Source: Shinella yambaruensis (lineage in GTDB: Bacteria; Pseudomonadota; Alphaproteobacteria; Rhizobiales; Rhizobiaceae). Taken from it: a stretch of DNA of 64,000 nucleotides. Position 1 is the first letter of the stretch, and every line of letters starts with the position of its first letter. The position numbers were made by a program, and so were the translations under genes. Positions 1 through 6,952 of the stretch are shown here, in pieces. The notes under the pieces are model-generated. The model had not been told where the DNA came from and searched no databases. It saw only the letters and a list, made by a program, of their open reading frames with translations. The DNA is taken from positions 155,337 to 219,336 of the forward strand of contig NZ_JALJCK010000012.1 of the NCBI RefSeq assembly GCF_022899355.1, in the 5' to 3' direction.

Positions 1-104
1 TATTCCAGCCAGTCAGTAGTCATCCCAATCCCGGTAGTCCGGGTGGGTGTGAACTTGATAGAGTAACCCTTGGCACCAGCACACTCTGCCTGGTCAGGCG
101 GCAT
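1..104 (-). CDS. Possible partial ORF running off the left edge
   Basis: A leftward reading frame opens at an ATG (104) and stays open to the window edge, giving about 34 residues (MPPDQAECAGAKGYSIKFTP at the start). No good ribosome binding site precedes it and it is in the same frame as the stop of the small ORF at 141-269. I do not recognise it. It could be a phage gene start or chance. Confidence 0.22.
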   Translation of the reverse strand, partial: MPPDQAECAGAKGYSIKFTPTRTTGIGMTTDWLE

Positions 105-140
105 AGTCCCGGAGCAGAGGCGGCATTGCCCGAATCGCCC

Positions 141-269
141 CTATGCGCGTCTTCGCGTCGCACTAGTCGATTGTCCATAACCCGCAGCCGGCCACGAATT
201 CGCTGGCCCAGGCGATGCGCTTGGCGCCTTCAGGAGGCCGATTGCAATGAGGAGGGCAATGAGCTTCAT
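141..269 (-). CDS. Small hydrophobic peptide, coupled to upstream gene
   Basis: A 42-codon ORF starts at an ATG that overlaps the TGA of the 266-559 gene by four bases (ATGA), the same coupling seen throughout this operon. The N-terminus (MKLIALLIAIGLLKAPSAS) is a hydrophobic helix like a signal peptide or membrane anchor; the tail is polar and short. Function is unknown. The coupling is the main support; an alternative frame over the same bases lacks a start. Confidence 0.35.
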   Translation of the reverse strand: MKLIALLIAIGLLKAPSASPGPANSWPAAGYGQSTSATRRRA

Positions 270-559
270 CGGCCTGCGCCTCCCCGAAAATCGTAGATCA
301 GCGGCGGCCGCGGTGTGTCGGCGTATTCGTCGGCCCGCCTGGATGCTGCCGGCGAGGCTTCAATCAGGCGCAGCGCCTTTGCCACGCCGTCGCCCGACCA
401 CTGGCGGATAGGCAACTCCTCCTCATAGCCGGACCAGTCGGCATCGCCGCCGTCCTCAAGATCTGGGTCACCGTCGATCCGATCGAGGAGGGCAATCAGT
501 TCCTCGATGTGGCGCTCCAGTTCGAAACGGCGGAAGTCTTTGAGGGCGAGGCTTCTCAT
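266..559 (-). CDS. Hypothetical protein, 97 aa
   Basis: A 97-residue acidic protein of unknown function. The N-terminal part is a predicted amphipathic helix (ELERHIEELIALLDRIDGD), followed by an acidic stretch and a proline-rich tail ending near PRPPLIYDFRGG. The start overlaps the stop of the 427-aa gene by four bases (ATGA), so it is very likely translated from the same leftward message. It belongs to the operon left of the XRE repressor. I do not recognise the family and would not guess a role. Confidence 0.55.
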   Translation of the reverse strand: MRSLALKDFRRFELERHIEELIALLDRIDGDPDLEDGGDADWSGYEEELPIRQWSGDGVAKALRLIEASPAASRRADEYADTPRPPLIYDFRGGAGR

Positions 560-1839
560 TGTCCGGCCTCCTTTGCCTTTTCGCTATCAATGTAAGCCTC
601 AACCTGTTGGTCCATCCGTTCGGCCTCATCGCGGGCGAGAATGATCAGCGAATTGAGCCGTTCGGCGGAACGGTCCCTGCTGCCATCAGGGAGCTGATAT
701 TGGATCTCGGTCGAAACCTCGTAGACGCTTTCCAAAAGGGCATGAAGGCAACCGGTAGCGGTCTGGATATCGTCAATTTCGATTGTCGCCCGCGGGGCGG
801 GGCGGCACACCGGTGCAGGCATAGCTTCGACGTCCAAACCGCCAACCGAAGGACGTCGAGCAGCGTCCTGGGAAACATTATTGTTCTCCAACCCGGCCAG
901 CGCAAAAACGTGCGTCATGAAGTCATCGCTGCAGTCGCTACAACCGGCTGTCGTTTCCACGTAGAGTATGATGGCCAGTTCTCGAACCGTCGCCGGCCGC
1001 ATTCCGGTTATCCGTTCGCGAAGGCTGCCATACTGCTTCAATTTCTCTTCATGAATATAGGGAGTATCGCCGCCGCTCATGCTCTGACTGACAAACATCC
1101 ATTCGCCGAAGAGAGTTTCAATCGTCTCGGCCGGCGGCGCGGCGTCGTCCGCTGTACTGCCAACAGCTATTTCGCGAACACGGCTCTCGAACTCCTCCGA
1201 GTGGTCGCTTTCCATGTAGTCGCTGTCGACGATGAACATGATGGCAACGTCGCGTGGTGTCTGCGGCTCGGCTGCAATGATCCTGGCTTGAAGGATCTGA
1301 TAGCGCGACAGTCCCTCGTCCATTTCCTCATCGGTCCTATCCCACGGCGCATTCCGCACGGCGAGCCATTCCTCGTACATTTCGGGGATCGTCGGTGATG
1401 CAGTGGCAACGGTCCGGCCCGTAGCAGCGCAACCGCCAAGTGCTTCGATCCCGATGAGCGAGCCAAGAAGCTCATCGAGATAACCAGCCTGAACAGTGTC
1501 ATGCGCCGCCCGCGCCGCTTCGGTATCCTGTTGGTATAGGTAGCCGACCTTAGCCAGGACGTCCGCATGCGAATGGCAAGGGAAATGAATAAGCTTCTTC
1601 TCGGCCTGATCCGCGGCCTTCTCCTCCATGGTGCCGGTCGGCAAATCTTCATCGGACGTTGCCAACCACGCAGCGTTTGCGGCCTCATGCTCCCGGATGG
1701 CGTTCAGAAGATCAGGGCTGACATCGGCCCTTGCTTCCGTATGAACTTTTGCCAATACAGCAAGGCTTGCTGCGACCTGCACCTCATCCGGCTTGCTTAC
1801 TTTACGCGCGCCGCTGTGAATTGTCGTCTTAGCGTTCAT
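556..1839 (-). CDS. Hypothetical protein with internally repeated module, 427 aa
   Basis: The start is set at 1839 because a strong Shine-Dalgarno (AAGGAGG) sits seven bases before this ATG; the frame is open further upstream but without a site. The protein is acidic and mostly helical. Two segments, about residues 148-225 and 237-317, look like diverged copies: each has a TIPEMYEEW/TIETLFGEW type opening, a helix with RYQILQARI/QYGSLRERI, then TPRDVAIMFIV/TVRELAIILYV. A weaker third copy may lie at the N-terminus (EHEAANAAWLA). Proteins of this build occur in alphaproteobacterial prophages, with no known function. It is the largest gene of the leftward operon. Confidence 0.6.
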   Translation of the reverse strand: MNAKTTIHSGARKVSKPDEVQVAASLAVLAKVHTEARADVSPDLLNAIREHEAANAAWLATSDEDLPTGTMEEKAADQAEKKLIHFPCHSHADVLAKVGYLYQQDTEAARAAHDTVQAGYLDELLGSLIGIEALGGCAATGRTVATASPTIPEMYEEWLAVRNAPWDRTDEEMDEGLSRYQILQARIIAAEPQTPRDVAIMFIVDSDYMESDHSEEFESRVREIAVGSTADDAAPPAETIETLFGEWMFVSQSMSGGDTPYIHEEKLKQYGSLRERITGMRPATVRELAIILYVETTAGCSDCSDDFMTHVFALAGLENNNVSQDAARRPSVGGLDVEAMPAPVCRPAPRATIEIDDIQTATGCLHALLESVYEVSTEIQYQLPDGSRDRSAERLNSLIILARDEAERMDQQVEAYIDSEKAKEAGQ

Positions 1840-1974
1840 TTGGTCCTCCTTCGATTGAACCGATCTATTCTGTCGCGTTGGCGAGCCGGCAACTTTGAGT
1901 TTGAAACGTCGTAACAGTGCCGTTGCTTTCCACAGGTGGCTGTGCCGAGACGGCAAAAGGGCTAGACGATCCGC

Positions 1975-2343
1975 CTATGCAGCCTGCTGGCCGTTGGCTT
2001 TCGCCAAGGCTTCGATTTCGGAGATGACGGCGGCGGGGTTGCCGGCGAATTGGTGGGCGCGGGCCTTGATCACCAGGCCGGCAAAGCAGGCGGGGCGGAT
2101 CGGCGCGATTTCCTGCGCCAGATCCTCCAGCTTCTCGTAAAGCGCGTTGACGTGATGGACGGTGCGGCCGGTTACGGCGAACCGGTGCGCGGACCAAGCC
2201 GACGAACCGTAGACCAAGCCGGCGTCGGCGGCGGTGCGGTCGGCTTCGTGCTGGAGCGCTGAGAGCTGAGATTGCGCGGCACGGTAGTCCGCCATGAGGA
2301 CGGCGAAAGATGCGCCGAGGCAGTAGAGGTTGGTCTCGGACAT
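1975..2343 (-). CDS. Hypothetical protein, 122 aa
   Basis: The start at 2343 (MSETNLYCLGASFAVLMADY) is chosen because it overlaps the stop of the preceding gene (TGATG) and has a GGAG a few bases upstream. The protein is helical (YRAAQSQLSALQHEADRTAA, then VNALYEKLEDLAQEI) and ends with KANGQQAA. It is the third gene of the leftward operon behind the XRE operator region. No domain is recognised. A 135-bp gap without an evident gene separates it from the 427-aa gene. Confidence 0.5.
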   Translation of the reverse strand: MSETNLYCLGASFAVLMADYRAAQSQLSALQHEADRTAADAGLVYGSSAWSAHRFAVTGRTVHHVNALYEKLEDLAQEIAPIRPACFAGLVIKARAHQFAGNPAAVISEIEALAKANGQQAA

Positions 2344-2546
2344 CACACAATCTCCGGCTTGGGCTTGATCGGGCCTCGGTCGCGAATGCGGGCGACCGTC
2401 ACGAACTGGTGATCGTGCTCGATCTGGATGCGCCAGCGCCCGCCGTGTGCCCGTTCCATGGCGTCGGCCAAGCATTTCGCGGCAGCTTCGACTTCGGCGA
2501 ACACGGCACTGCCTGTGCACGCGGCTTTGATGAGAGTTGCATGCAT
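2343..2546 (-). CDS. Hypothetical protein, 67 aa
   Basis: A 67-residue ORF (MHATLIKAACTGSAVFAEVE...) starts behind a good ribosome site (GGAGG, eight bases before the ATG) and overlaps both neighbours by one or two bases (TGATG junctions). The C-terminal half (GRWRIQIEHDHQFVTVARI) looks like a small beta-rich fold. Translational coupling on both sides makes it likely real despite its size. Function unknown; typical of small accessory ORFs in phage early operons. Confidence 0.5.
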   Translation of the reverse strand: MHATLIKAACTGSAVFAEVEAAAKCLADAMERAHGGRWRIQIEHDHQFVTVARIRDRGPIKPKPEIV

Positions 2547-2887
2547 CACGCGGCCTCCAGCGTTGACAGTTCGGCCACCAGCGCCCAGCGCTCCGCGCCA
2601 ATGCGGATGCCGAAGGGCTTGCAGTCGAGGGTGAGGATTTCGGCCTTCAGGGCATCGATGCTGGCGACCACGGCAGCATCCAGCCTCGCCTTGGCGACCA
2701 GGGCCTTGGCGCGCTTCCATTCCGCCTTGAGGCAATCACCGAAGCGGACGACGGAGCCGCGCAGGTAGGGATTGCTGGCGACATATGCCTTGGCGCTGCG
2801 ATAGTGGGCCCAAGCGGCTTTCATGATCTGCGAGCGGTTGAATTTTGGCATGCCTCCGGCGGTGGCCGGAACGGGGGCGTTCGGCAT
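2546..2887 (-). CDS. Hypothetical protein, 113 aa, first gene of leftward operon
   Basis: This is the first gene leftward from the repressor-operator region, so its promoter should lie in 2888-2990. The start at 2887 has GGAG eight bases upstream; an internal ATG at 2853 (MPKFNRSQIMKAAWAHYRSA) is a second option. The FNRSQIMKAAWAHYR segment resembles a motif common at the N-terminus of small rhizobial phage proteins; the remainder is a lysine/alanine-rich helical region (KAEWKRAKALVAKARLDAAV). Function unknown. Confidence 0.55.
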   Translation of the reverse strand: MPNAPVPATAGGMPKFNRSQIMKAAWAHYRSAKAYVASNPYLRGSVVRFGDCLKAEWKRAKALVAKARLDAAVVASIDALKAEILTLDCKPFGIRIGAERWALVAELSTLEAA

Positions 2888-2906
2888 CTGGGCTGCTCCA
2901 TTGCAT

Positions 2907-2990
2907 TTTGATCCTTTAGGAATTATTTAATCCATATGAGATCATATTGCAATACCATTGGGATCAAATTATCCGAAAGGGATCAATTTA
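2907..2990. promoter_or_regulatory. Candidate operator: three GGATCAA-type boxes
   Basis: The AT-rich gap between the divergent genes holds three copies of one box: TTTGATCC at 2907-2914, GGGATCAAAT at 2960-2969 and GGGATCAATT at 2979-2988. The first is inverted relative to the others. The last copy sits directly in front of the repressor start codon. This is a typical layout for an XRE repressor controlling itself and the leftward operon; the assignment is inferred. Confidence 0.5.
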
Positions 2991-3239
2991 ATGGATGCTG
3001 AGCAGATGCGAGCCGCCCGCGCTTTGCTGCGTTGGTCGCAGCAAGAACTTTCCGACCAGTGCGGGGTATCCGTTCCGACGATTAAGAGGCTGGAGGCTAT
3101 GGAAGGAGAGCTTACCGGGCACCTGAACACTATCCGCGCTATTGAACGGACACTTATTGAGGCTGGCGTTACCTTCATTCCCGAGAACGGGGGTGGTGCC
3201 GGGGTGAGGCTGGCGAGGCCGAAAGGTGGTGGTGGCTGA
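2991..3239 (+). CDS. XRE-family HTH transcriptional regulator, 82 aa
   Basis: A short helix-turn-helix repressor, one of the few rightward genes of the element. The HTH covers about residues 5-60, with the recognition segment LLRWSQQELSDQCGVSVPTI, followed by TIRAIERTLIEAGVTFIPE and a short GGGAGVRL tail, the usual pattern of small alphaproteobacterial Cro/C1-type regulators. Start 2991 is preferred to the in-frame 2958 codon because AAAGGG lies in front of it. It faces a leftward operon across repeated GGATCAA boxes, so autoregulation and control of that operon are likely (inference). Confidence 0.8.
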   Translation: MDAEQMRAARALLRWSQQELSDQCGVSVPTIKRLEAMEGELTGHLNTIRAIERTLIEAGVTFIPENGGGAGVRLARPKGGGG

Positions 3240-3574
3240 GTATTCCAGGCTCGATCGAAAGCCGCTGCTCACCCTCTCTCATTTGACGGGGCTTGGGTCG
3301 ATTGGTACCTGCAAAAATTCACGGGACACCGTCTCTTCTATCGCCCTCGTATCCCTGGCCTGACTTATGGTGCAGGTGTCGATATCCCGTCTCTCATAAT
3401 GGCCAAAACGGGTTGGGAGTATCAACGTTGCAACCGTCAGAATTATCCGGCGGCCTGGTTTGGGGGCCATGACCATAGCCATCGCGCAATCGATGATGCT
3501 CGTGGTTATGCTCATTTGCTAAAGCTCGTTCTGAGCGGAAACGCCCTCGAATTAAGCTCCGGCCTGTGAGCATC
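3240..3574. other. Stretch without a confident gene
   Basis: Two overlapping leftward frames cross this stretch (3279-3515, starting MSITTSIIDCAMAMVMAPKP, and 3394-3621), neither with a good ribosome site or recognisable motif. One may be a small gene, but I cannot support either. I see no terminator or RNA gene here. Confidence 0.3.
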
Positions 3575-3784
3575 CTACCAATCCGCGTGCGGATCTGCGA
3601 TAAACGGCGAGAGGTCGTCACTGGAAAAGCCGGCGGCCTCGATGAGATCGATGCAGCGGGCCCGTTCCTGCTCGATGGCGTCGACGATCATCTTCACCGG
3701 ATCGCGCTGGCCGCAGCCGAGATGATGGGTTGCGATCCGCCATGCGGTGCGCTCCGTCTGCGATGAAAAGATTGCGGAATCCAC
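3575..3784 (-). CDS. Hypothetical protein, about 69 aa
   Basis: A GTG start at 3784 (VDSAIFSSQTERTAWRIATH) is preferred because AAAGAGG lies a few bases upstream; the frame also has an ATG at 3823. The middle (PVKMIVDAIEQERARCIDLIEAAG) is a helix often seen in small phage proteins that carry an RDP..MI..AIEQER pattern. The C-terminus ends FIADPHADW. Function unknown. It stands alone between the repressor and the RTX gene. Confidence 0.45.
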   Translation of the reverse strand: MDSAIFSSQTERTAWRIATHHLGCGQRDPVKMIVDAIEQERARCIDLIEAAGFSSDDLSPFIADPHADW

Positions 3785-3954
3785 GTTTACCTCTTTCTCC
3801 CCCAGCCGGGCGGAAGCTGCCATCCATACCTTGCGTCAAGTTGGAGGACAGGAACGCGTCAGCTTCAGTTCGGCACGGCTGTTAGCATCGCAGCAGCAAA
3901 TGCAACGGGGCAGACGCGGTAGAGGTCGCCCCTTGGGACTTTTTTATCCGCTGC

Positions 3955-4911
3955 TCAGAGGATGAAATCGCTCGCTTTGAGAGTGAGAGCCTGGTCCAAC
4001 TCGATTGAGAAGTCAGCCTTACCATCCCCGTCCACGTCACCATGAACGACTGTGTCGCCGCTACTCTTCTCAAAGCGCAATTCACCAGCCTTTTTGTGAA
4101 AGGCATCGCTGCCTATGAACTTGAAAGCCTGATCACCTCCAGATTTTGTGTTTGCGTCAATCGTCTTGAGATCGATCTTGTCGCCTTGCGAGCGCCGGAA
4201 GTCGGTGATTATGTCGCTGGCGGCGGAGTTCACCTTGGAATCTGATATCTTGGTGAAGATGAATGTGTCGGCACCTCGGCCGCCGGTCAGCTTGTCGGCG
4301 CCTAAACCGCCGTTTAACTGGTCATCGCCAACCCCTCCGTTCAGCGTGTCGTTACCAGTATTACCGAAGAGTATGTCGTCGCCACCTCGACCGTGTATGA
4401 TATCGTTACCCCTGTTTCCCCGAACAATTTCGCTGTGATTAGTCATTTTTAAGATGTCTGCATTACCAGTACCGTTTACTGTGTCGTTGTCCTCTATCAA
4501 ATCTCCTACAGTTTTTCCTAAGAGAGATTTATAGCTCACCAGTCCGTTAAATTCGATTCTCCACTCAGTATTACTTGCAGTAAATGGAGCTGGTATGAGT
4601 TTGTCAATTTTTGATAGATTAATATCCGCGGTTTGAGTTCTAATATATCGCGCTTCTCCATATATTGTAACTTTTTCGACTTTATAGTGAACTACTATCT
4701 CCCCTTCAATTGTGTATCCCAGGCCATCTCCAAATTCTCTTACTGTATCCGTCCATTCCCTTTCAGGCGGCTCATCGTATATTTCCACTCCACTATTGAG
4801 AATTAATTCTGAGAATGGAACTTTCTTGCTAGTTCGAAAGTCTATATCAAGCCCATGCATGAAATAATACTTTGAAAGTGAGGAAAATGTAATGGTCTTG
4901 CGCATCTTCAC
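3955..4911 (-). CDS. RTX (hemolysin-type calcium-binding) repeat protein, 318 aa
   Basis: An extracellular-type protein. Residues about 165-218 form a run of glycine/aspartate nonapeptides (GNRGNDIIHGRGGDDILFGN and following) that bind calcium in RTX proteins, followed by a serralysin-type C-terminal domain (ADTFIF, DIITDF, DKIDL, DGKADFSIEL). RTX proteins leave the cell by type I secretion using a C-terminal signal; there is no N-terminal signal peptide here, as expected. Residues 1-150 are not recognised and contain no protease zinc motif. No type I transporter lies in the window. The base composition is clearly AT-richer than the neighbours, so it is probably cargo acquired by transfer. 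Start is a GTG at 4911 or the ATG at 4905. Confidence 0.75.
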   Translation of the reverse strand: MKMRKTITFSSLSKYYFMHGLDIDFRTSKKVPFSELILNSGVEIYDEPPEREWTDTVREFGDGLGYTIEGEIVVHYKVEKVTIYGEARYIRTQTADINLSKIDKLIPAPFTASNTEWRIEFNGLVSYKSLLGKTVGDLIEDNDTVNGTGNADILKMTNHSEIVRGNRGNDIIHGRGGDDILFGNTGNDTLNGGVGDDQLNGGLGADKLTGGRGADTFIFTKISDSKVNSAASDIITDFRRSQGDKIDLKTIDANTKSGGDQAFKFIGSDAFHKKAGELRFEKSSGDTVVHGDVDGDGKADFSIELDQALTLKASDFIL

Positions 4912-5036
4912 GTCCCGGATTTAGGTCATGCTTCCCGATTTTGTAGAGTAGCGTCGCAGAATACACGCAGGAGTCAAGGTGCAGGCCTTCATGGCCTGAC
5001 GAATACGCCACTACCCCGTTCAGCTGCGAGGCGCGA

Positions 5037-5222
5037 TCAATCCCGAGTGCACTTACGCTTTGAGGCGCTGGTCGTGCCGTTCCGGCACAGGAATTTCCCG
5101 TCCTTCGTGCAAGCCTTGATCCCTCCCTTTTTGCCGGAGCAAGGCTGGTTTCTGGCCTCAGCAGTCGGCGCGGCAACAAGCAGCATCGACATGGCGGTAA
5201 TGACGACATGATGGATTTTCAT
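5037..5222 (-). CDS. Small secreted Cys-rich protein, 61 aa
   Basis: The first 23 residues (MKIHHVVITAMSMLLVAAPT) are a clear signal peptide with an Ala-x-Ala type cleavage site near AEA. The mature part of about 38 residues has four cysteines (QPCSGKKGG, KACTKDGKFLC, KRKCTRD) and is basic. Peptides with a CSGKKGGI...GKFxC.DG..S.SK..C pattern recur in proteobacterial genomes and mobile elements, to my knowledge without a known function. Two disulfides in the periplasm or outside the cell are likely. It lies next to the RTX gene on the same strand. Confidence 0.6.
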   Translation of the reverse strand: MKIHHVVITAMSMLLVAAPTAEARNQPCSGKKGGIKACTKDGKFLCRNGTTSASKRKCTRD

Positions 5223-5354
5223 GCTTTCCCCCTTTTGTTTGTTGCGGACGATAGTAGCCGAACACTACGTTAAGTCGAGCCGGCATCGGTGGCCGCCCAC
5301 AAACCTCCGGAGCGGGGTGGAGATGATGGAGCTCACTGATGAGGGGAAACTAAA

Positions 5355-5403
5355 ATGCCTGCGAAACGAGGGGCCATTGCGATTGCCGTCGCGCTAACGC
5401 TTT
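5355..5403 (+). pseudogene. 5' fragment of a small signal-peptide ORF cut by the IS element
   Basis: An ATG at 5355, with AGGGG eight bases upstream, opens a frame MPAKRGAIAIAVALTL that looks like a signal peptide and runs straight into the left end of the IS. Joining it to the bases right of the IS (from 6738) gives a short in-frame end, FVAPQPACH and a stop. So the IS may have split a small secreted or lysis-type peptide. The reconstruction is inference. Confidence 0.3.
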
Positions 5404-5455
5404 TGTCGGGCGAAATGAGAAAGTGCCCCCCGCTCGAAACGAGGAACTGACCCCT
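5404..5455 (+). repeat. Left terminal inverted repeat of the IS21-type element
   Basis: This 52-bp end pairs with 6685-6737: both read TGTC..GCGAA..GAG.AA.TGCCCC from the outside and finish with GAACTGACCCCT inside. About three quarters of the positions agree. The inner GACCCCT block is the best conserved. Confidence 0.75.
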
Positions 5456-5476
5456 CTCTTTTGAGAGGACGAATGG

Positions 5477-6244
5477 ATGACGATTGAGATTCGGGTGCAC
5501 CCTGCATTGTCTGGGACAATGCAGGGAGATGGGATGCTTCAAGCGGAAGAAGTGATGGCCATGATGCGCCTTCACGAGCACGGCTGGGGAGCCAAACGGA
5601 TTGCGCAGGAGTTCGGCTGCGCTCGCAATACGGTTCGCCGTTACCTTCGCGAAGGCGGTGTTGTTGCGTATCGCCAGCCGGTTCGCCGCACGGCCTTCGA
5701 CGGTCTGGACGACTGGCTTCGGGAGCGTTTCTTCCGTCACAACGGCAATGCCGATGTCATCCGGCAGGAACTGGCCAGCGAACATGGGATCGTGATCGGG
5801 CTTCGCTCTGTCGAGTTACGGGTGAAGCCGTGGCGGCGGGAATTGAAGGCGCAGCAGCGGGCCACGGTGCGCTTCGAGACGCCCCCGGGCCATCAGATGC
5901 AGATCGACTTCGGCGACACGAAGGTCTGGATCGGCGGCGAACGTGTTCGGATTCACCTGTTCGTCGGGACGCTGGGCTATTCGCGCCGGCTGCATATCCG
6001 GCCTTCGCTGCGGGAACGCCAGGCAGACTGGTTCGAGGGCATGGAAGGTGCGTTCCTGCGGTTTGGCGGGGTTCCGGCGGAAGTTCTGATCGACAATGCG
6101 AAGGCGCTCGTCGAGCATCATGATGCGGTGACGCGGGAGGTGAGGTTCAACGCGCGCCTGCATGCCTTCGCCCGGTACTGGGGCTTCACGCCGCGGTCCT
6201 GTTCCTCGGGCCGCCTGGAACGGGGAAGACCCATCTGGCCGTGA
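5477..6244 (+). pseudogene. istA: Truncated IS21 transposase IstA (N-terminal part)
   Basis: Encodes the N-terminal HTH (AEEVMAMMRLHEHGWGAKRI, then EFGCARNTVRRYL) and the first part of the DDE integrase core (HQMQIDFGDTKVWIGGERV with the first catalytic Asp; VLIDNAKALV with the second). IstA should be about 400-500 residues; the frame breaks after YWGFTPR at about residue 239, where normal copies continue toward the third catalytic residue. The rest of the frame is out-of-phase istB sequence. It is therefore inactive. Confidence 0.85.
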
Positions 6245-6684
6245 GCCTCGGCCGCGAAGCAATCCGGCAGAATTATAACGTACAGTTCGTCACAGCGGCG
6301 ACGCTGGTAGCGATGCTGGCCAAGGCCCACGGCGACGGCACGCTCGACAAACAGCTCACACTCCTGTCGCGGCCGAAACTGCTGATCATCGATGAACTGG
6401 GTTACCTTCCCTTCGAGGCCAACGCCGCCCACCTGTTCTTCCAACTGGTGTCCCGGCGCTACGAAAAGGGCTCGATCCTGATCACCTCCAACCGCTCGGT
6501 GGGCGAATGGGGAAATGTTTTTGGGGACGCGGTCGTCGCCACGGCGATATTGGACCGCCTGCTTCACCACTCGACGGTGATCACCATCCGCGGCGACAGC
6601 TATCGCCTTCGCGAAAAGCGCCGGTCCGGCCTTCTGCAGAAGGCCGGACCGGCGCTCGAAACCAACGAAACCGCAAACCAATGA
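6196..6684 (+). pseudogene. istB: Truncated IstB helper ATPase (C-terminal part)
   Basis: From about 6196 the DNA codes VLFLGPPGTGKTHLAVSLG, the Walker A of IstB, then LLIIDELGYLPF (Walker B) and ILITSNRSVGEWGNVFGD, ending in LRLREKRRSGLL-type sequence. The N-terminal region of about 90-100 residues and the start codon are missing because of the deletion that fused it out of frame to istA. A GTG at 6241 lies after the Walker A and cannot rescue function. IstB normally assists IstA in IS21 transposition. Confidence 0.8.
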
Positions 6685-6737
6685 AGGGGTCAGTTCTTCA
6701 ATTCGCTAAGGGGGGCAATTCCTCGCTTCGCTTGACA
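6685..6737 (-). repeat. Right terminal inverted repeat of the IS21-type element
   Basis: Reverse complement matches the left end at 5404-5455 over about 52 bases, with the AGGGGTCAGTTC block innermost and CTTGACA outermost. It fixes the right border of the element at 6737. Confidence 0.75.
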
Positions 6738-6759
6738 TTGTTGCCCCGCAGCCAGCCTG

Positions 6760-6867
6760 TCACTGAATAATGCAAGTCCCCGGCCAATCACTGCATTGGC
6801 GTCCGGCACAGCTCGCCAGAGACAGGCCGGCAATCAGGATGCAGGCGATGACGATGATCTTCCTCAA
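6760..6867 (-). CDS. Small lipoprotein, 35 aa (lysis-type or entericidin-like)
   Basis: A short leftward frame from a TTG at 6867 reads RKIIVIACILIAGLSLASC, a signal peptide with a clear lipobox (LASC, Cys at residue 20), then a 15-residue tail with two more cysteines (AGRQCSDWPGTCIIQ). An AAGG lies about ten bases upstream. Lipoproteins this small occur as Rz1-like spanins in phage lysis cassettes and as entericidins; the position in a prophage favours the first, but no Rz partner is visible. The TTG start is a weakness. Confidence 0.45.
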   Translation of the reverse strand: MRKIIVIACILIAGLSLASCAGRQCSDWPGTCIIQ

Positions 6868-6952
6868 TGCATCGTCGCCTTAAAAGAACAGTGTCACGGC
6901 GCTTAGGGCAGCGCCGATGACCCGCGGTCAGACGCATTATCGGCAAAGCGGA

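Larger units (their letters stand above)
5404..6737 (+). mobile_element. IS21-family element, internally deleted
   Basis: The element has both terminal inverted repeats but only the 5' part of istA and the 3' part of istB, joined directly. A complete IS21-type element is about 2-2.5 kb; this copy is 1.33 kb, so roughly 1 kb is missing across the istA/istB junction at about 6190-6196. The ends begin with TG and finish with CA as in the family. I could not see a clear target-site duplication (left flank ends ...ACGCTTT, right flank begins TTGTTGC). It cannot transpose on its own. Confidence 0.85.
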
